Shown here: one piece after another, positions 52,447 to 61,606 of the stretch
Numbering within the stretch: the first letter of the stretch is position 1
Layout of the letters: each line of letters begins with the position of its first letter
Origin: Burkholderia sp. FERM BP-3421
GTDB taxonomy: Bacteria; Pseudomonadota; Gammaproteobacteria; Burkholderiales; Burkholderiaceae
DNA: 64,000 bases
Direction of reading: 5' to 3'
NCBI RefSeq assembly: GCF_028657905.1
Contig: NZ_CP117780.1
Location: 62,001-126,000, forward strand
The notes under the pieces: model-generated
What the model saw: only the letters and a program-made list of their open reading frames with translations
Databases searched by the model: none
Told to the model about the DNA's origin: nothing
Program-made: the position numbers and the translations under genes

Positions 52447-55400
52447 TCAGACCGTCACTTCGAGATGCTGCCTCAACCGCTCGTTGAACCAGTCCGCATG
52501 CGTCATCGGCAAGTAGTGTCCGGCTTCGTCCAGCAACTCGAACGCGGCGCCGTCGAAGCGCTCCCACAGGCGCCTCGACGCCTCCGGCGGAATCACGCGA
52601 TCGCGCCCCCCCGCGAGTACCAGCACCGGAAACCTCGGCGCGGCGAGATCCTTCTTCACCGTGGTAGCGCTGGCGCAACGCAGGTAGGCATCGAGGATGC
52701 TCGCGTCATAACAAGCCTTGATCGCGAAGTGGTCGCCCTCAAAATGGCGATATACCTCGGGCGCGACCTGCGTCGAGACCTCATGCACCAACTCGCGCAT
52801 CGCGCGGTCGAGGCCGCCGTTGCCGGGCGCGTCGAGCCCATTCACCAGCGTCATCGACGCTACCCGCTCCGGATCGACGGCTGTCATGCATTCCGCAACG
52901 AGCCCCCCCATCGACCAGCCGACGAGATGAACGGGCAAGCCGATGCCGAGTCGATCAAGCGCCGTCCAGATCAACCGGGCGACGTCTGCCAGTGTCCCCG
53001 CCGCGGACAACAGCGCGGCGGTGCCGCTGCTCGCCGCGTGGCCTGGGTAATGGCACACGATGATCGAGTAGTCGGCTGCGAATTCGCGCACCTGATGCAG
53101 CCAGGCGGTACCCAGGCAGCCCATGGGCGCCAGCAGCAGGAGCGGCGGCTTGCCCGGCGAGACATTGTGCAGAACGTCGAGGATGACATCGTCGTCCAGT
53201 TCGAGTAGCGCACGCTCGAAGCCATCGATTTCACCAAACGCCATCCGGTAGTAGCGCGCGAACGGATCGCCGGAAGCCGCGGCCGCGACTCCATCCGCAG
53301 CCTCCGCGCGCCGTTCACGATCGCGCAAGGCGGTGCGCAGCGCGTCGACATTGGGGTACCGGTAAGCATCGCCGACACTCAACGTGGCGCCGAGCAACTC
53401 GCCCACGTGGCGAATGCGTTGCATGAGCGCCTCTGCATCGGCGGGCGAATTCCCGTCAATGGACGCGTGGCGTTCCGGTCCGCCGATGAGCAGGCGACGT
53501 ATGCGTACGTCGACCGCGAGATCGCCCGCCGCACGAGCCGGCGTCTGAGCCGCGGCAACGGCGCAGTCCGTGCCGGCTTCGTGTAGCGCCACCGCGCTCG
53601 GGAACGGATACGGCGGCAGGTCGGTCAGTGCACCCGGGCGCGTACGGTAGGCTGCTCGCCAATCGATTGAGACGCCATCGAGCCAGAGACGCAGCACGTG
53701 CATCCGTTTCCCTTTCTCAAGCCATTGCCGTACCAGCGCCTGCATATCCTCGTCGTCGGAGAAGTCAGGGCGGAGCGGATCGACGTGCGCCACGCGGAAT
53801 TCGGCGAGCGCCGCACACCCCTCCGTTGGATCATCGCTGAACAGCCGCAACTGTCGTTGCAACGCGTCGGATGTCGTCGCCACTACGCCAAAGCGCCACG
53901 GTAGCGCGTCGCGTCCCGCCTGCAAGGTGTACGCCATGTCGTGCAGCACCTGCCCTCGCGCATCGGCCATGATGTCGTCCGCCGACGCGCACCGCGCGAG
54001 ATGGGACGCGAGCGCGCGAGCCTGCGCACGCAGCGCGGTTTCGCTGTGCGCGGACAGCAGGAACAGGCGGGCCGAATCCGGCGGCGACATCCCATCGGGG
54101 CGATGGGCCGGGACCGCCACATGTTCCAACAACACGGCATGCGCGTTCGCGCCAGTCGCGCCGAAACTGCTGACGCCCGCGCAGCGAGGCTGGGCATTGT
54201 GTGTCGCGGGCCATGGCCGCGCCGCCTCGCCGACCGCTTCCAAGCCGCTGCCTTCGAGATCGACGAGGCGCGTGTCCAGCCATGGCGGATGGCCAGCGAT
54301 TGTTTGATGCCGCAGCATCAGCGCTGTCTTGATCACGCCGGCCATGCCACCCGCCGCGCCGAGTGCGCCAAGCCGTCCGCCGATCGCGCCGAGCATGCAA
54401 CGCGGCGCCTCCCGTGGCACGGCTTGCCGTCCCCGCAGTTCGGTGAACGCGTCGCGCAGCGCTTCGCACTCGATCGTGTCGGCCACCGCCGTGCCGGCGC
54501 CATGCAATTCGATATGGCCTATCCCAGCCGCGCCGACGCCCGCCTGACGATACGCCGCGATCAGCAATTCGCGCTGTGCCTCGACGCTCGGCGCGGCCAA
54601 GGACAGCGTACGTCCGCCATGGTTCTCGGCGACCGCGGCGACCACGGCATGAATCCGGTCGCCATCGCGCAGCGCGTCGTCGAGACGCTTCAGCAGGACC
54701 ATGCCGATCCCACCGTCCATGTTGTCCGATGCGCGAGCCTCCCCGCCGCACGTTGGCGCGATCACATTCACGCCGCCGACGACCACGAGCCCGCAGCGCC
54801 GCTGCCTCAGGCGTTCGGCACCGCGCGCAAGCGCGGCCAACGAGCTCGAGCAGCCCGTATCGATAGCTTGACTCGGGCCATGAAAATCAAATTCGAACGA
54901 GATTCGGTTCGAGAATGCATGCGATGCGGGCAACGCAACGGGCAGATCGCTCTCCGCCGTCGCGCGCGACGAGACGCCCAGGTAGACCTCGGTATCGCTA
55001 CCGCGCAGCGTAGCCGGCGCCATTCCCGCGTCCTCGAACAGGTGCCAGACGGTTTCGAGCACCGACACGAGCCCCCGGCCGGACGCCCCCTCCTCGACGT
55101 CGGCGCCGAACCATGCTGGCGGGACCCGATCGGCCTGTGTCGCCGCATCCGCGCCGTTCTTATCCGTATCGGCCCGATTCGAAGCAGCCGCCTCGAGGCC
55201 ACTCGCCTCCTCGTGCGGCGTGATCAGGCGCCGCCTGAATGCATCGAGCGTTTTCGCCCGTGGAAGACGAATCGCCATGCCGACGATCGCGATCGCGTCG
55301 GTTCCGGCCGGCCCTCGCGGCAATGAAGCGCTTACCGGCGAGATCGCGCCTGGCCCCGGCTCGTCCCGCCGTGTCACGCGACCGTCGTCTCGCAGACCGG

Positions 55401-58400
55401 CCGCGAGGTTCGGATAGGTGCGCAGCAAGCCATTCGCCAGTGCGCGGACTGTGCCATGCTCGAAAAATACGGTAGGCATCGTGTCGATCGCGAAACGATC
55501 GTTCAAACGGCTTGAAAGCGCCGTGAAGCTGAACGAGTCGAGACCGAACGTCGCAAGATCGTCATCGAGTCCGATCTCGTCCGGATCAATTTTCTGCAAT
55601 TCGCCGACCCATTCGCGCAGACATTGTTGCAGTGCCAGCGTCGCGTCATCGGTCAAAGCGGTCGGGCTCGCGGCCGGACCCGCCGCTGCTTCGCGCGGCG
55701 CGACCATCGTGAGCCGGGTGATTTGCATCACGGGTCGATGCTCGAGATCGGCGATGCGGATGTCGTAGACACGCGTGCGCGCACTGGTGCCCGGTGAGGC
55801 TGCACGGATCTCGACCCGCACCTGGCGGGGAAAGGCCCGGTACAGCAAGCATTCGTCGATCCCGTAGGGGATGGCGAGTCCTGCCGCCTCACGGTCGCGT
55901 CCGCACAAGTCGACTATCGCGAACAGTAGGCCGAACGCGGTCGAGCGCGCGCCGCCGGCCGAGTCGTCGTTTCCATCTTCACAGGCTAGCGTCAGCCAAG
56001 TCGTGTCGGCGCTGCTCTCGCAACCGATGATCCGGATTCCACCCGGCAGGCCCAAGACGTTGCCCGATTCGCGGACGAGCGAGCCAGCGAAGCGCTGGGC
56101 GACGTCCGCCTTGCTGAGCGGCGCGCCGGCACGGCGTGCGCGATCGGGCAACGGGTCGGCGTCGGGAACGTCGGCGGTCCAGGTGAGATCGCATTGCGCA
56201 TAGGGGGCCACGCCTCCTTGCATGCCGTTGCCGCTTTCCAGCGTAGCCGTCCAACAGCCATCGCGGTGGGCGACGCGTAGCGCTGCATCGCGCCCCGGCG
56301 TACCGACGAATACCGGCTTCTGCCAGGTGGCCCGGCTGATGCGCAGTGCCGCGGCAGCCTCGTCGCGAGGCAGCGTGTCGGCGATGACCCGCGCCAGATC
56401 GAGCAGCGCGACCGCCGGTAACAGGGCTTGCCCATCGATCCGATGATGGCGCAGATAAAGGTCATTCGGTTCGAAACGACAGGAGTAGACGCGCACACCG
56501 TCCTCGTCGCGCCAAACGGCAGGCTCGGGCAACGGCACCGGTATCGTGCCGGCCGCATCACGACGCGTCGCGGGGACGGCGCAAGCCGCGACTTCCGACT
56601 TCACGCGTCGCGCGCTGTACCCCTCCAGGCGCGCGCAGACATGACCGTCGGCGTCCAACAGATCGACATCGAGCTTCACGACCGGGTTGCCGGCCATGCC
56701 CGCGCGCCGTCGCAGCCTGACCCAGCGCACGTGTTCCGACAGACCGGACGTGCGATGGCAACGCAGTCGCTCCAGCGCAAACGGCAGCAACGGCGACAGC
56801 CGGCCGTCGAGGTAACCATCATGGTTCGCGTCGAGCGCTGCAGGATCAAAGCCGATCGAGGCCTGCAAAGCGCTGTCGAGCAGGCCGGGAGCGAGCAGGT
56901 AGCCCGTGCCGTGCGTGTCCGGTTCGTACGGACGCATGCGCGCCAGCACTTCGTCGCCGTCGTAGAACAGCGCGTCGATGCACCGGTGGCTCGGACCATA
57001 TTCGAAGCCCAATTCGGCAAAGCGCCGATACAGCCGTGCCCCGTCGATCCGTGTACCGCGCGAGTACACGGCCAGTTGCTCAACTGCGACGACGGGTGGA
57101 ACCGGCATCGTGTCGCGCTGCTCCGGCACGACGATGGCTTGGGCATAGGGTTGCGCGTCGTTGCTGCGGACATCGCCGACGGTCAAGCGAAACACATCGC
57201 GGCCGTCTATGCCGGCACGACGAGCCGGCGTCATAGCCGGCTCCATCGTCACCGCAATGTCGGCCGTACCGTCGGACGGGACAAGCGGACGGGTCCAAAC
57301 GAGGTGTTCGAGCCGGAATCCGGCCGAACACCGTTCGGATTCCGGCATCGCGAGTGTCGCCGCCGCGATGAACATTTCGCAATACGCCGCACCCGGGAGC
57401 ATCGCGGCGCTCCGCACACGATGGTCGCGAAAGAACGGCTCGTCGCCGGAAAAGGTGCTGAGAAAACGCAGCGCGCGATCGGCCGGGATCAGGCGATGCA
57501 ACAACGGATGCAGGACGGCTGCAGGCCGGGCACGCGCAGCGGATGGCACGCCGGCGAGAGCCGGGGCTGCGCCTGGCGCCGTCGAGCCGCCCTGCGGAGC
57601 CGCTCCGTCGCCGTCTTTGCGGGACGCCACCCAGTACCGGGTCGCGGCGAATGGATAGACAGGCAGACTGATCCGGGCGGGCCGCGTGTCGCCATAGCAG
57701 GCGGTCCAATTGATCGGCGCGCCGCTGATCCAGCGCGCGGCGATGCGCAAGGGATCGTCTGCTGCCTCGTCGCTGGCCGGGCTGGGCTCGACGCGGCTCG
57801 CGGGCGTGACGACACCGGTCAGCAGATGCGCGTCGCCGTGTCCGTCCGCGAGCCACGCGTCGAGCCGTGCGAGCGCCGTGCGCAGCCCGTCGACCTTGAA
57901 AGTATCGCCGATCCACAAGGCGAGGCGATGATTGAGCGGCTGCCGGCCGGTCTGCAGCGTGAATGCGATCGACTCGACTCCGGGCTCACGCTGACCATGC
58001 AGCCGGTATCCGCCGTCGCGCAGGTAGGCGACGAGGCGCGCGACGCTCTGCCGCAATTGCGCGGCCGTGCGCGCTGACACCACCCAAAGCCGCGCGACGG
58101 CCGGCCACCTCGCCTCGACAGCCGGCGCTCGCAGATATTCACGTACCAGCAGATGCCCGTTCACGCCGCCGTAGCCGAAATTGTGTACCGCGGCAACGCG
58201 CGGCACTCGGCATCCATCGACCCACTTCGGACGCCATTCGGCATGCGCGGTCAGCAGCCGGCCCGCGAACGGCTCGTCGTGCGGCCAGTTGATCTGGCGA
58301 TGATGGAGAATCGGCAGCAGCCGGTCGTGGCTCATGCAGAGCAGCACCTTGATCAGTGCGGTCACGCCCGACGCCGCGCCGAGGTGAGCGATATGCCCCT

Positions 58401-61400
58401 TCACGCTGCCGATGGGTAGCGGCTCGCCGCCCGCCCGGTCGCCGTACAGCGCGTGGTAGGTCTCCAGCTCCATGCGGTCGGTGGACGCGTCGCCGCTGCC
58501 CTGCGCCTCCAGATAGTCAACGTCGGCGGGCGACGCGCCGGCCTGGTGAAGGACGCCCCGGATCAACGCTTCGTGCGACGGCGCGTGGGGCGCGGTCAGA
58601 AATCGGCCATGGCCGCCGTGCGTCACGTCGACCGCGCGAATCACCCCATGCACGGGATCCCCATCGCGCAACGCAAGACGCAGCGGCTTCAGCAGCACCA
58701 GCCCGAGCCCCTCGCCGAACAGATGACCGGATGCATCGCGGTCGAACGGTTTGATGCGGTCGCAGGCGGTCAACATTCCCATTTTGCGGTTCAGCACGAA
58801 CAGCCCCGGGCTCAACAAGATGTTCACGCCGCCCGCGAGCGCCATCTCGGATGCTCCGCTGCGCAGGCTCGCGACCGCCGCGTGGATCGCCGTCATCGAA
58901 CTCGAGCACGCGGTATTCAAGGTCATACTGGGGCCGGTGAGGCCGAAGAAGTATGAGACGCGGTTGGTCAGCATCGCGTGGGCGTTGCCGGTGTTGATGT
59001 AGGGATCGATGTCGACGTCCGCGTCGGCGATCAACGACAGGTAGTCGTGCTTCTCCGCGCCGAAGAATAGTCCGATCCTTCGACCGCGGACCGAGTCGGG
59101 CGCGATTGCCGCATTTTCGAACGCCTCCCATGCGCATTCGAGCAACAGTCGTTGCTGCGGGTCCATCAACTCCGCCTCGCGCGGTGAAATGCTGAAGTGC
59201 GCGGCGTCGAAACGGTCGATCGCGGTCAGGAACGCCGCGTAATGACAATCGGTCTTGCCCGGCGCGCCGGCCGCATAGTCCTGCCACCGCCAGCGGTCCG
59301 CCGGAATCTCCGTCACAGCATGGCGATCCTCGACGAGGTTGCGCCAGAAATCGGGCAGATCGCTCGCGCCCGGAAAGCGCCCCGCCATGCCGATGATCGC
59401 GATTTCCTCGGTCGCGTCCGGTACGGGGCCGGGATTCGTCAGCGCCGACACCGCCACGCGGCGCGCCGGCGCCCGCTCGTGCGCCGGCTCGGTGGCGCGT
59501 ACGCGCGCGGCGAGATGCGCAGCCAACTCCGCGAGCGTCGCGCAGGACAGAAATAGATCCGCCGCGAGCGGTCCGGTCCGGAAATCACGCGCAATCAATA
59601 CCGCGAACTCGTTGAGGCTGATCGAATCGAAGCCGAATGTCGACCATGACGTCTCGGCGTCGATGTCAGTCGCCGGCAATTTCAGGATCGTCGAGGCCAG
59701 CGCGCGTAACCTGTCGAGCAATGGGTCGCCCTGGGACGGCGCCACTTCGTCCGGTCGCGCGGCTCGCGCGATGTCGGGATCCGAGGATGTGTCCGCCAGC
59801 CGAACGCGTAGCCAGTCGTTCAATTCGCGCAGCGTGGGATGATCGAGGAACACGCCGACTTCGAGTTCCAGCCCCGGATAGCGACGGCCGATGGTGCTTG
59901 CCAGCTCCGTCAACAGGATCGAGTCGAAGCCATACTCGCTGAACGGCGTGTCGGCATCGATCGCCTCCGGCGCCATCTTCAGCGTCCGCGCAACCAGTTC
60001 GCGCAATCCCGAGGCCGGATCGTCCGCCTCGGCGCGAGCGACGGGCCTTTCCGGCGGCTGCGTCGCCAGGAACGCGCGGTCGATCCTGGCACGCTCGCCC
60101 GGCAGCACGGCGACCTGCGGTGCCGGACGCGCGAGGAGGGCCAGCAGGCTGTCGACACCCTCGACCGTGCCGAGGGACGTGAGGCCGCTGTCGGCCGCGA
60201 TCCGTTCGAGGCGGCCCGGATCGGCGCGCATGCCGCCCTCGCGCCAGTAGGGCCAGTTGATGCTGAGGTAGCAACAGCCGCCCGATGCATCGCTGGCCGC
60301 CTGCCGCAGCCGGCAGTATTCGTCCATGAAACCGTTGCCGCTGGCGTAGTCGGCCTGGCCCACGCTGCCGGCCAGCGACGCGACCGAGGAAAAGCAAACG
60401 AAGTAGCGCACACCGAGGCCGATCGCGTGGCGATCGAGCCACTGCGTGCCGAGCACCTTCGGCGCGAGCACCGCGCGGATCGCGCGCAACGACTTCGCAC
60501 GCAGCGGCGCGTCGTCACTACCGCCCGCCGCGTGGAAGACCGCGGCGAGCGGCGTGGCCGCTCCGAGCTCCGCCATCAGCGTGCGCACCTGATCCGGGTC
60601 GCTCACGTCGGCGCTCACATAACGCACGGTCGGATGCCGCGCGAGCCAGTCGCGCTGTCGGTCATCCAGCGCGTGAGCCGCGCGGCGGCCGCACAGCACG
60701 ACGCGCAGCGCGAAATCGGTCGTCAGCCGCTCCGCGATCGCGAGACCGAGTCCGCCCGCCCCTCCCGTGATCAAAACCGTCTCGCCGCACGCCAACGGTC
60801 CGACTGTCGGGGCGACGGCGCCATGCGCGTGGGCGACCAGCACGCGCTCACAGCGCCGGCCGTCGATCCATGCAATGTCTCGATGGCGCGCGGGCATCAG
60901 TTCGGACAGCTCGCGTGCGACCAACTCGGGTGTCACGCGGGCCGCGTCTGAGTCGGACAGCCAGACACCGCCGCTCGCAAAGCGGGGACTTTCGAGCACG
61001 ACACTCTTGGCAAGCCCATGCCATGCGGCGGCGATCGGCAGCGCATGACGCAGTGGCGTCAGATGCAGCAGATGGCAGCGCTCGATACGCCGGGCGAGCA
61101 GGTTCCTCAGCAACGCGAATGCCCAGAGCAAGCGCGTCAGATAACGATGCGGCTCGTCAGCCTCCCCCACGGTGCCATCCTGCGCGAGATCGTCGATCAG
61201 CAGCACTGCCACGCGGGCGTTCTCGGCCACAGCATCGGGCACGGGATCCTCGTGCGCGGCCTCCGGCGGCTGCGCGCCGGTGTCGATCCATAAGATCCGC
61301 GCCGGCGAAAAGGCCGCGGTCAGTCCCTCTCGCCAGTCGGCCGCGAGACTGGCCTCGCCGACCACAAGTACCGCGTCAAACGTCGGCGCCACCTGCCGCT

Positions 61401-61605
61401 CCTCGCGATACGATCGCGCCTGCCAATCCGGCGTCGCGAAGCGCGGCAGACGCGCCCCGTCGAGACGGTCCCCTGGCACGGCCGCGGCACGGGCGCCACT
61501 TCCGCGCAACGCGTCGCGCAGACTCGCGAGCAACGCGATCCCATCCCGCTCGTCCAGCGTGTCGCTGCGCAGTCGATCGAACCAGTTCTCGAAGTTCTCG
61601 GTCAT
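52447..61605 (-). CDS. Terminal trans-AT polyketide synthase: KR-ACP-ACP-KS-DH-DH/PS-ACP-KS-(ACP-like)-TE
   Basis: 3052 residues, no internal AT. Helical docking-like start, then KR (TGGAGGLG about 280; Tyr420). Tandem ACPs follow (Ser562, Ser661). KS1 (about 735-1160) has Cys900 and His1074, but Gln1035 replaces the HGTGT His. The first DH-like domain has H1395, with Ser in place of Gly in H-xxx-G, and D1577/Q1581. The second has a perfect H-xxx-G-xxxx-P at H1721, but its Asp motif reads LLFAIVD, as in pyran synthases. ACP (Ser2024). KS2 (about 2105-2495) has Cys2252 and His2368, but Ala2414 replaces the last His. A degenerate ACP-like segment (about 2715-2765) and a thioesterase (Ser2898 in GWSMGG, Asp3002, His3030) end the protein. 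It completes and releases the polyketide. Confidence 0.9.
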   Translation of the reverse strand: MTENFENWFDRLRSDTLDERDGIALLASLRDALRGSGARAAAVPGDRLDGARLPRFATPDWQARSYREERQVAPTFDAVLVVGEASLAADWREGLTAAFSPARILWIDTGAQPPEAAHEDPVPDAVAENARVAVLLIDDLAQDGTVGEADEPHRYLTRLLWAFALLRNLLARRIERCHLLHLTPLRHALPIAAAWHGLAKSVVLESPRFASGGVWLSDSDAARVTPELVARELSELMPARHRDIAWIDGRRCERVLVAHAHGAVAPTVGPLACGETVLITGGAGGLGLAIAERLTTDFALRVVLCGRRAAHALDDRQRDWLARHPTVRYVSADVSDPDQVRTLMAELGAATPLAAVFHAAGGSDDAPLRAKSLRAIRAVLAPKVLGTQWLDRHAIGLGVRYFVCFSSVASLAGSVGQADYASGNGFMDEYCRLRQAASDASGGCCYLSINWPYWREGGMRADPGRLERIAADSGLTSLGTVEGVDSLLALLARPAPQVAVLPGERARIDRAFLATQPPERPVARAEADDPASGLRELVARTLKMAPEAIDADTPFSEYGFDSILLTELASTIGRRYPGLELEVGVFLDHPTLRELNDWLRVRLADTSSDPDIARAARPDEVAPSQGDPLLDRLRALASTILKLPATDIDAETSWSTFGFDSISLNEFAVLIARDFRTGPLAADLFLSCATLAELAAHLAARVRATEPAHERAPARRVAVSALTNPGPVPDATEEIAIIGMAGRFPGASDLPDFWRNLVEDRHAVTEIPADRWRWQDYAAGAPGKTDCHYAAFLTAIDRFDAAHFSISPREAELMDPQQRLLLECAWEAFENAAIAPDSVRGRRIGLFFGAEKHDYLSLIADADVDIDPYINTGNAHAMLTNRVSYFFGLTGPSMTLNTACSSSMTAIHAAVASLRSGASEMALAGGVNILLSPGLFVLNRKMGMLTACDRIKPFDRDASGHLFGEGLGLVLLKPLRLALRDGDPVHGVIRAVDVTHGGHGRFLTAPHAPSHEALIRGVLHQAGASPADVDYLEAQGSGDASTDRMELETYHALYGDRAGGEPLPIGSVKGHIAHLGAASGVTALIKVLLCMSHDRLLPILHHRQINWPHDEPFAGRLLTAHAEWRPKWVDGCRVPRVAAVHNFGYGGVNGHLLVREYLRAPAVEARWPAVARLWVVSARTAAQLRQSVARLVAYLRDGGYRLHGQREPGVESIAFTLQTGRQPLNHRLALWIGDTFKVDGLRTALARLDAWLADGHGDAHLLTGVVTPASRVEPSPASDEAADDPLRIAARWISGAPINWTACYGDTRPARISLPVYPFAATRYWVASRKDGDGAAPQGGSTAPGAAPALAGVPSAARARPAAVLHPLLHRLIPADRALRFLSTFSGDEPFFRDHRVRSAAMLPGAAYCEMFIAAATLAMPESERCSAGFRLEHLVWTRPLVPSDGTADIAVTMEPAMTPARRAGIDGRDVFRLTVGDVRSNDAQPYAQAIVVPEQRDTMPVPPVVAVEQLAVYSRGTRIDGARLYRRFAELGFEYGPSHRCIDALFYDGDEVLARMRPYEPDTHGTGYLLAPGLLDSALQASIGFDPAALDANHDGYLDGRLSPLLPFALERLRCHRTSGLSEHVRWVRLRRRAGMAGNPVVKLDVDLLDADGHVCARLEGYSARRVKSEVAACAVPATRRDAAGTIPVPLPEPAVWRDEDGVRVYSCRFEPNDLYLRHHRIDGQALLPAVALLDLARVIADTLPRDEAAAALRISRATWQKPVFVGTPGRDAALRVAHRDGCWTATLESGNGMQGGVAPYAQCDLTWTADVPDADPLPDRARRAGAPLSKADVAQRFAGSLVRESGNVLGLPGGIRIIGCESSADTTWLTLACEDGNDDSAGGARSTAFGLLFAIVDLCGRDREAAGLAIPYGIDECLLYRAFPRQVRVEIRAASPGTSARTRVYDIRIADLEHRPVMQITRLTMVAPREAAAGPAASPTALTDDATLALQQCLREWVGELQKIDPDEIGLDDDLATFGLDSFSFTALSSRLNDRFAIDTMPTVFFEHGTVRALANGLLRTYPNLAAGLRDDGRVTRRDEPGPGAISPVSASLPRGPAGTDAIAIVGMAIRLPRAKTLDAFRRRLITPHEEASGLEAAASNRADTDKNGADAATQADRVPPAWFGADVEEGASGRGLVSVLETVWHLFEDAGMAPATLRGSDTEVYLGVSSRATAESDLPVALPASHAFSNRISFEFDFHGPSQAIDTGCSSSLAALARGAERLRQRRCGLVVVGGVNVIAPTCGGEARASDNMDGGIGMVLLKRLDDALRDGDRIHAVVAAVAENHGGRTLSLAAPSVEAQRELLIAAYRQAGVGAAGIGHIELHGAGTAVADTIECEALRDAFTELRGRQAVPREAPRCMLGAIGGRLGALGAAGGMAGVIKTALMLRHQTIAGHPPWLDTRLVDLEGSGLEAVGEAARPWPATHNAQPRCAGVSSFGATGANAHAVLLEHVAVPAHRPDGMSPPDSARLFLLSAHSETALRAQARALASHLARCASADDIMADARGQVLHDMAYTLQAGRDALPWRFGVVATTSDALQRQLRLFSDDPTEGCAALAEFRVAHVDPLRPDFSDDEDMQALVRQWLEKGKRMHVLRLWLDGVSIDWRAAYRTRPGALTDLPPYPFPSAVALHEAGTDCAVAAAQTPARAAGDLAVDVRIRRLLIGGPERHASIDGNSPADAEALMQRIRHVGELLGATLSVGDAYRYPNVDALRTALRDRERRAEAADGVAAAASGDPFARYYRMAFGEIDGFERALLELDDDVILDVLHNVSPGKPPLLLLAPMGCLGTAWLHQVREFAADYSIIVCHYPGHAASSGTAALLSAAGTLADVARLIWTALDRLGIGLPVHLVGWSMGGLVAECMTAVDPERVASMTLVNGLDAPGNGGLDRAMRELVHEVSTQVAPEVYRHFEGDHFAIKACYDASILDAYLRCASATTVKKDLAAPRFPVLVLAGGRDRVIPPEASRRLWERFDGAAFELLDEAGHYLPMTHADWFNERLRQHLEVTV

Positions 61606-61606
61606 A

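Noticed and set aside
53941..55326. 461-codon plus-strand open frame
   Set aside because: Antisense to KS2 of the PKS gene; no recognisable domain, Arg/His-rich composition.
56428..58077. 549-codon plus-strand open frame
   Set aside because: Antisense to the DH-like region of the PKS; no domain signal.
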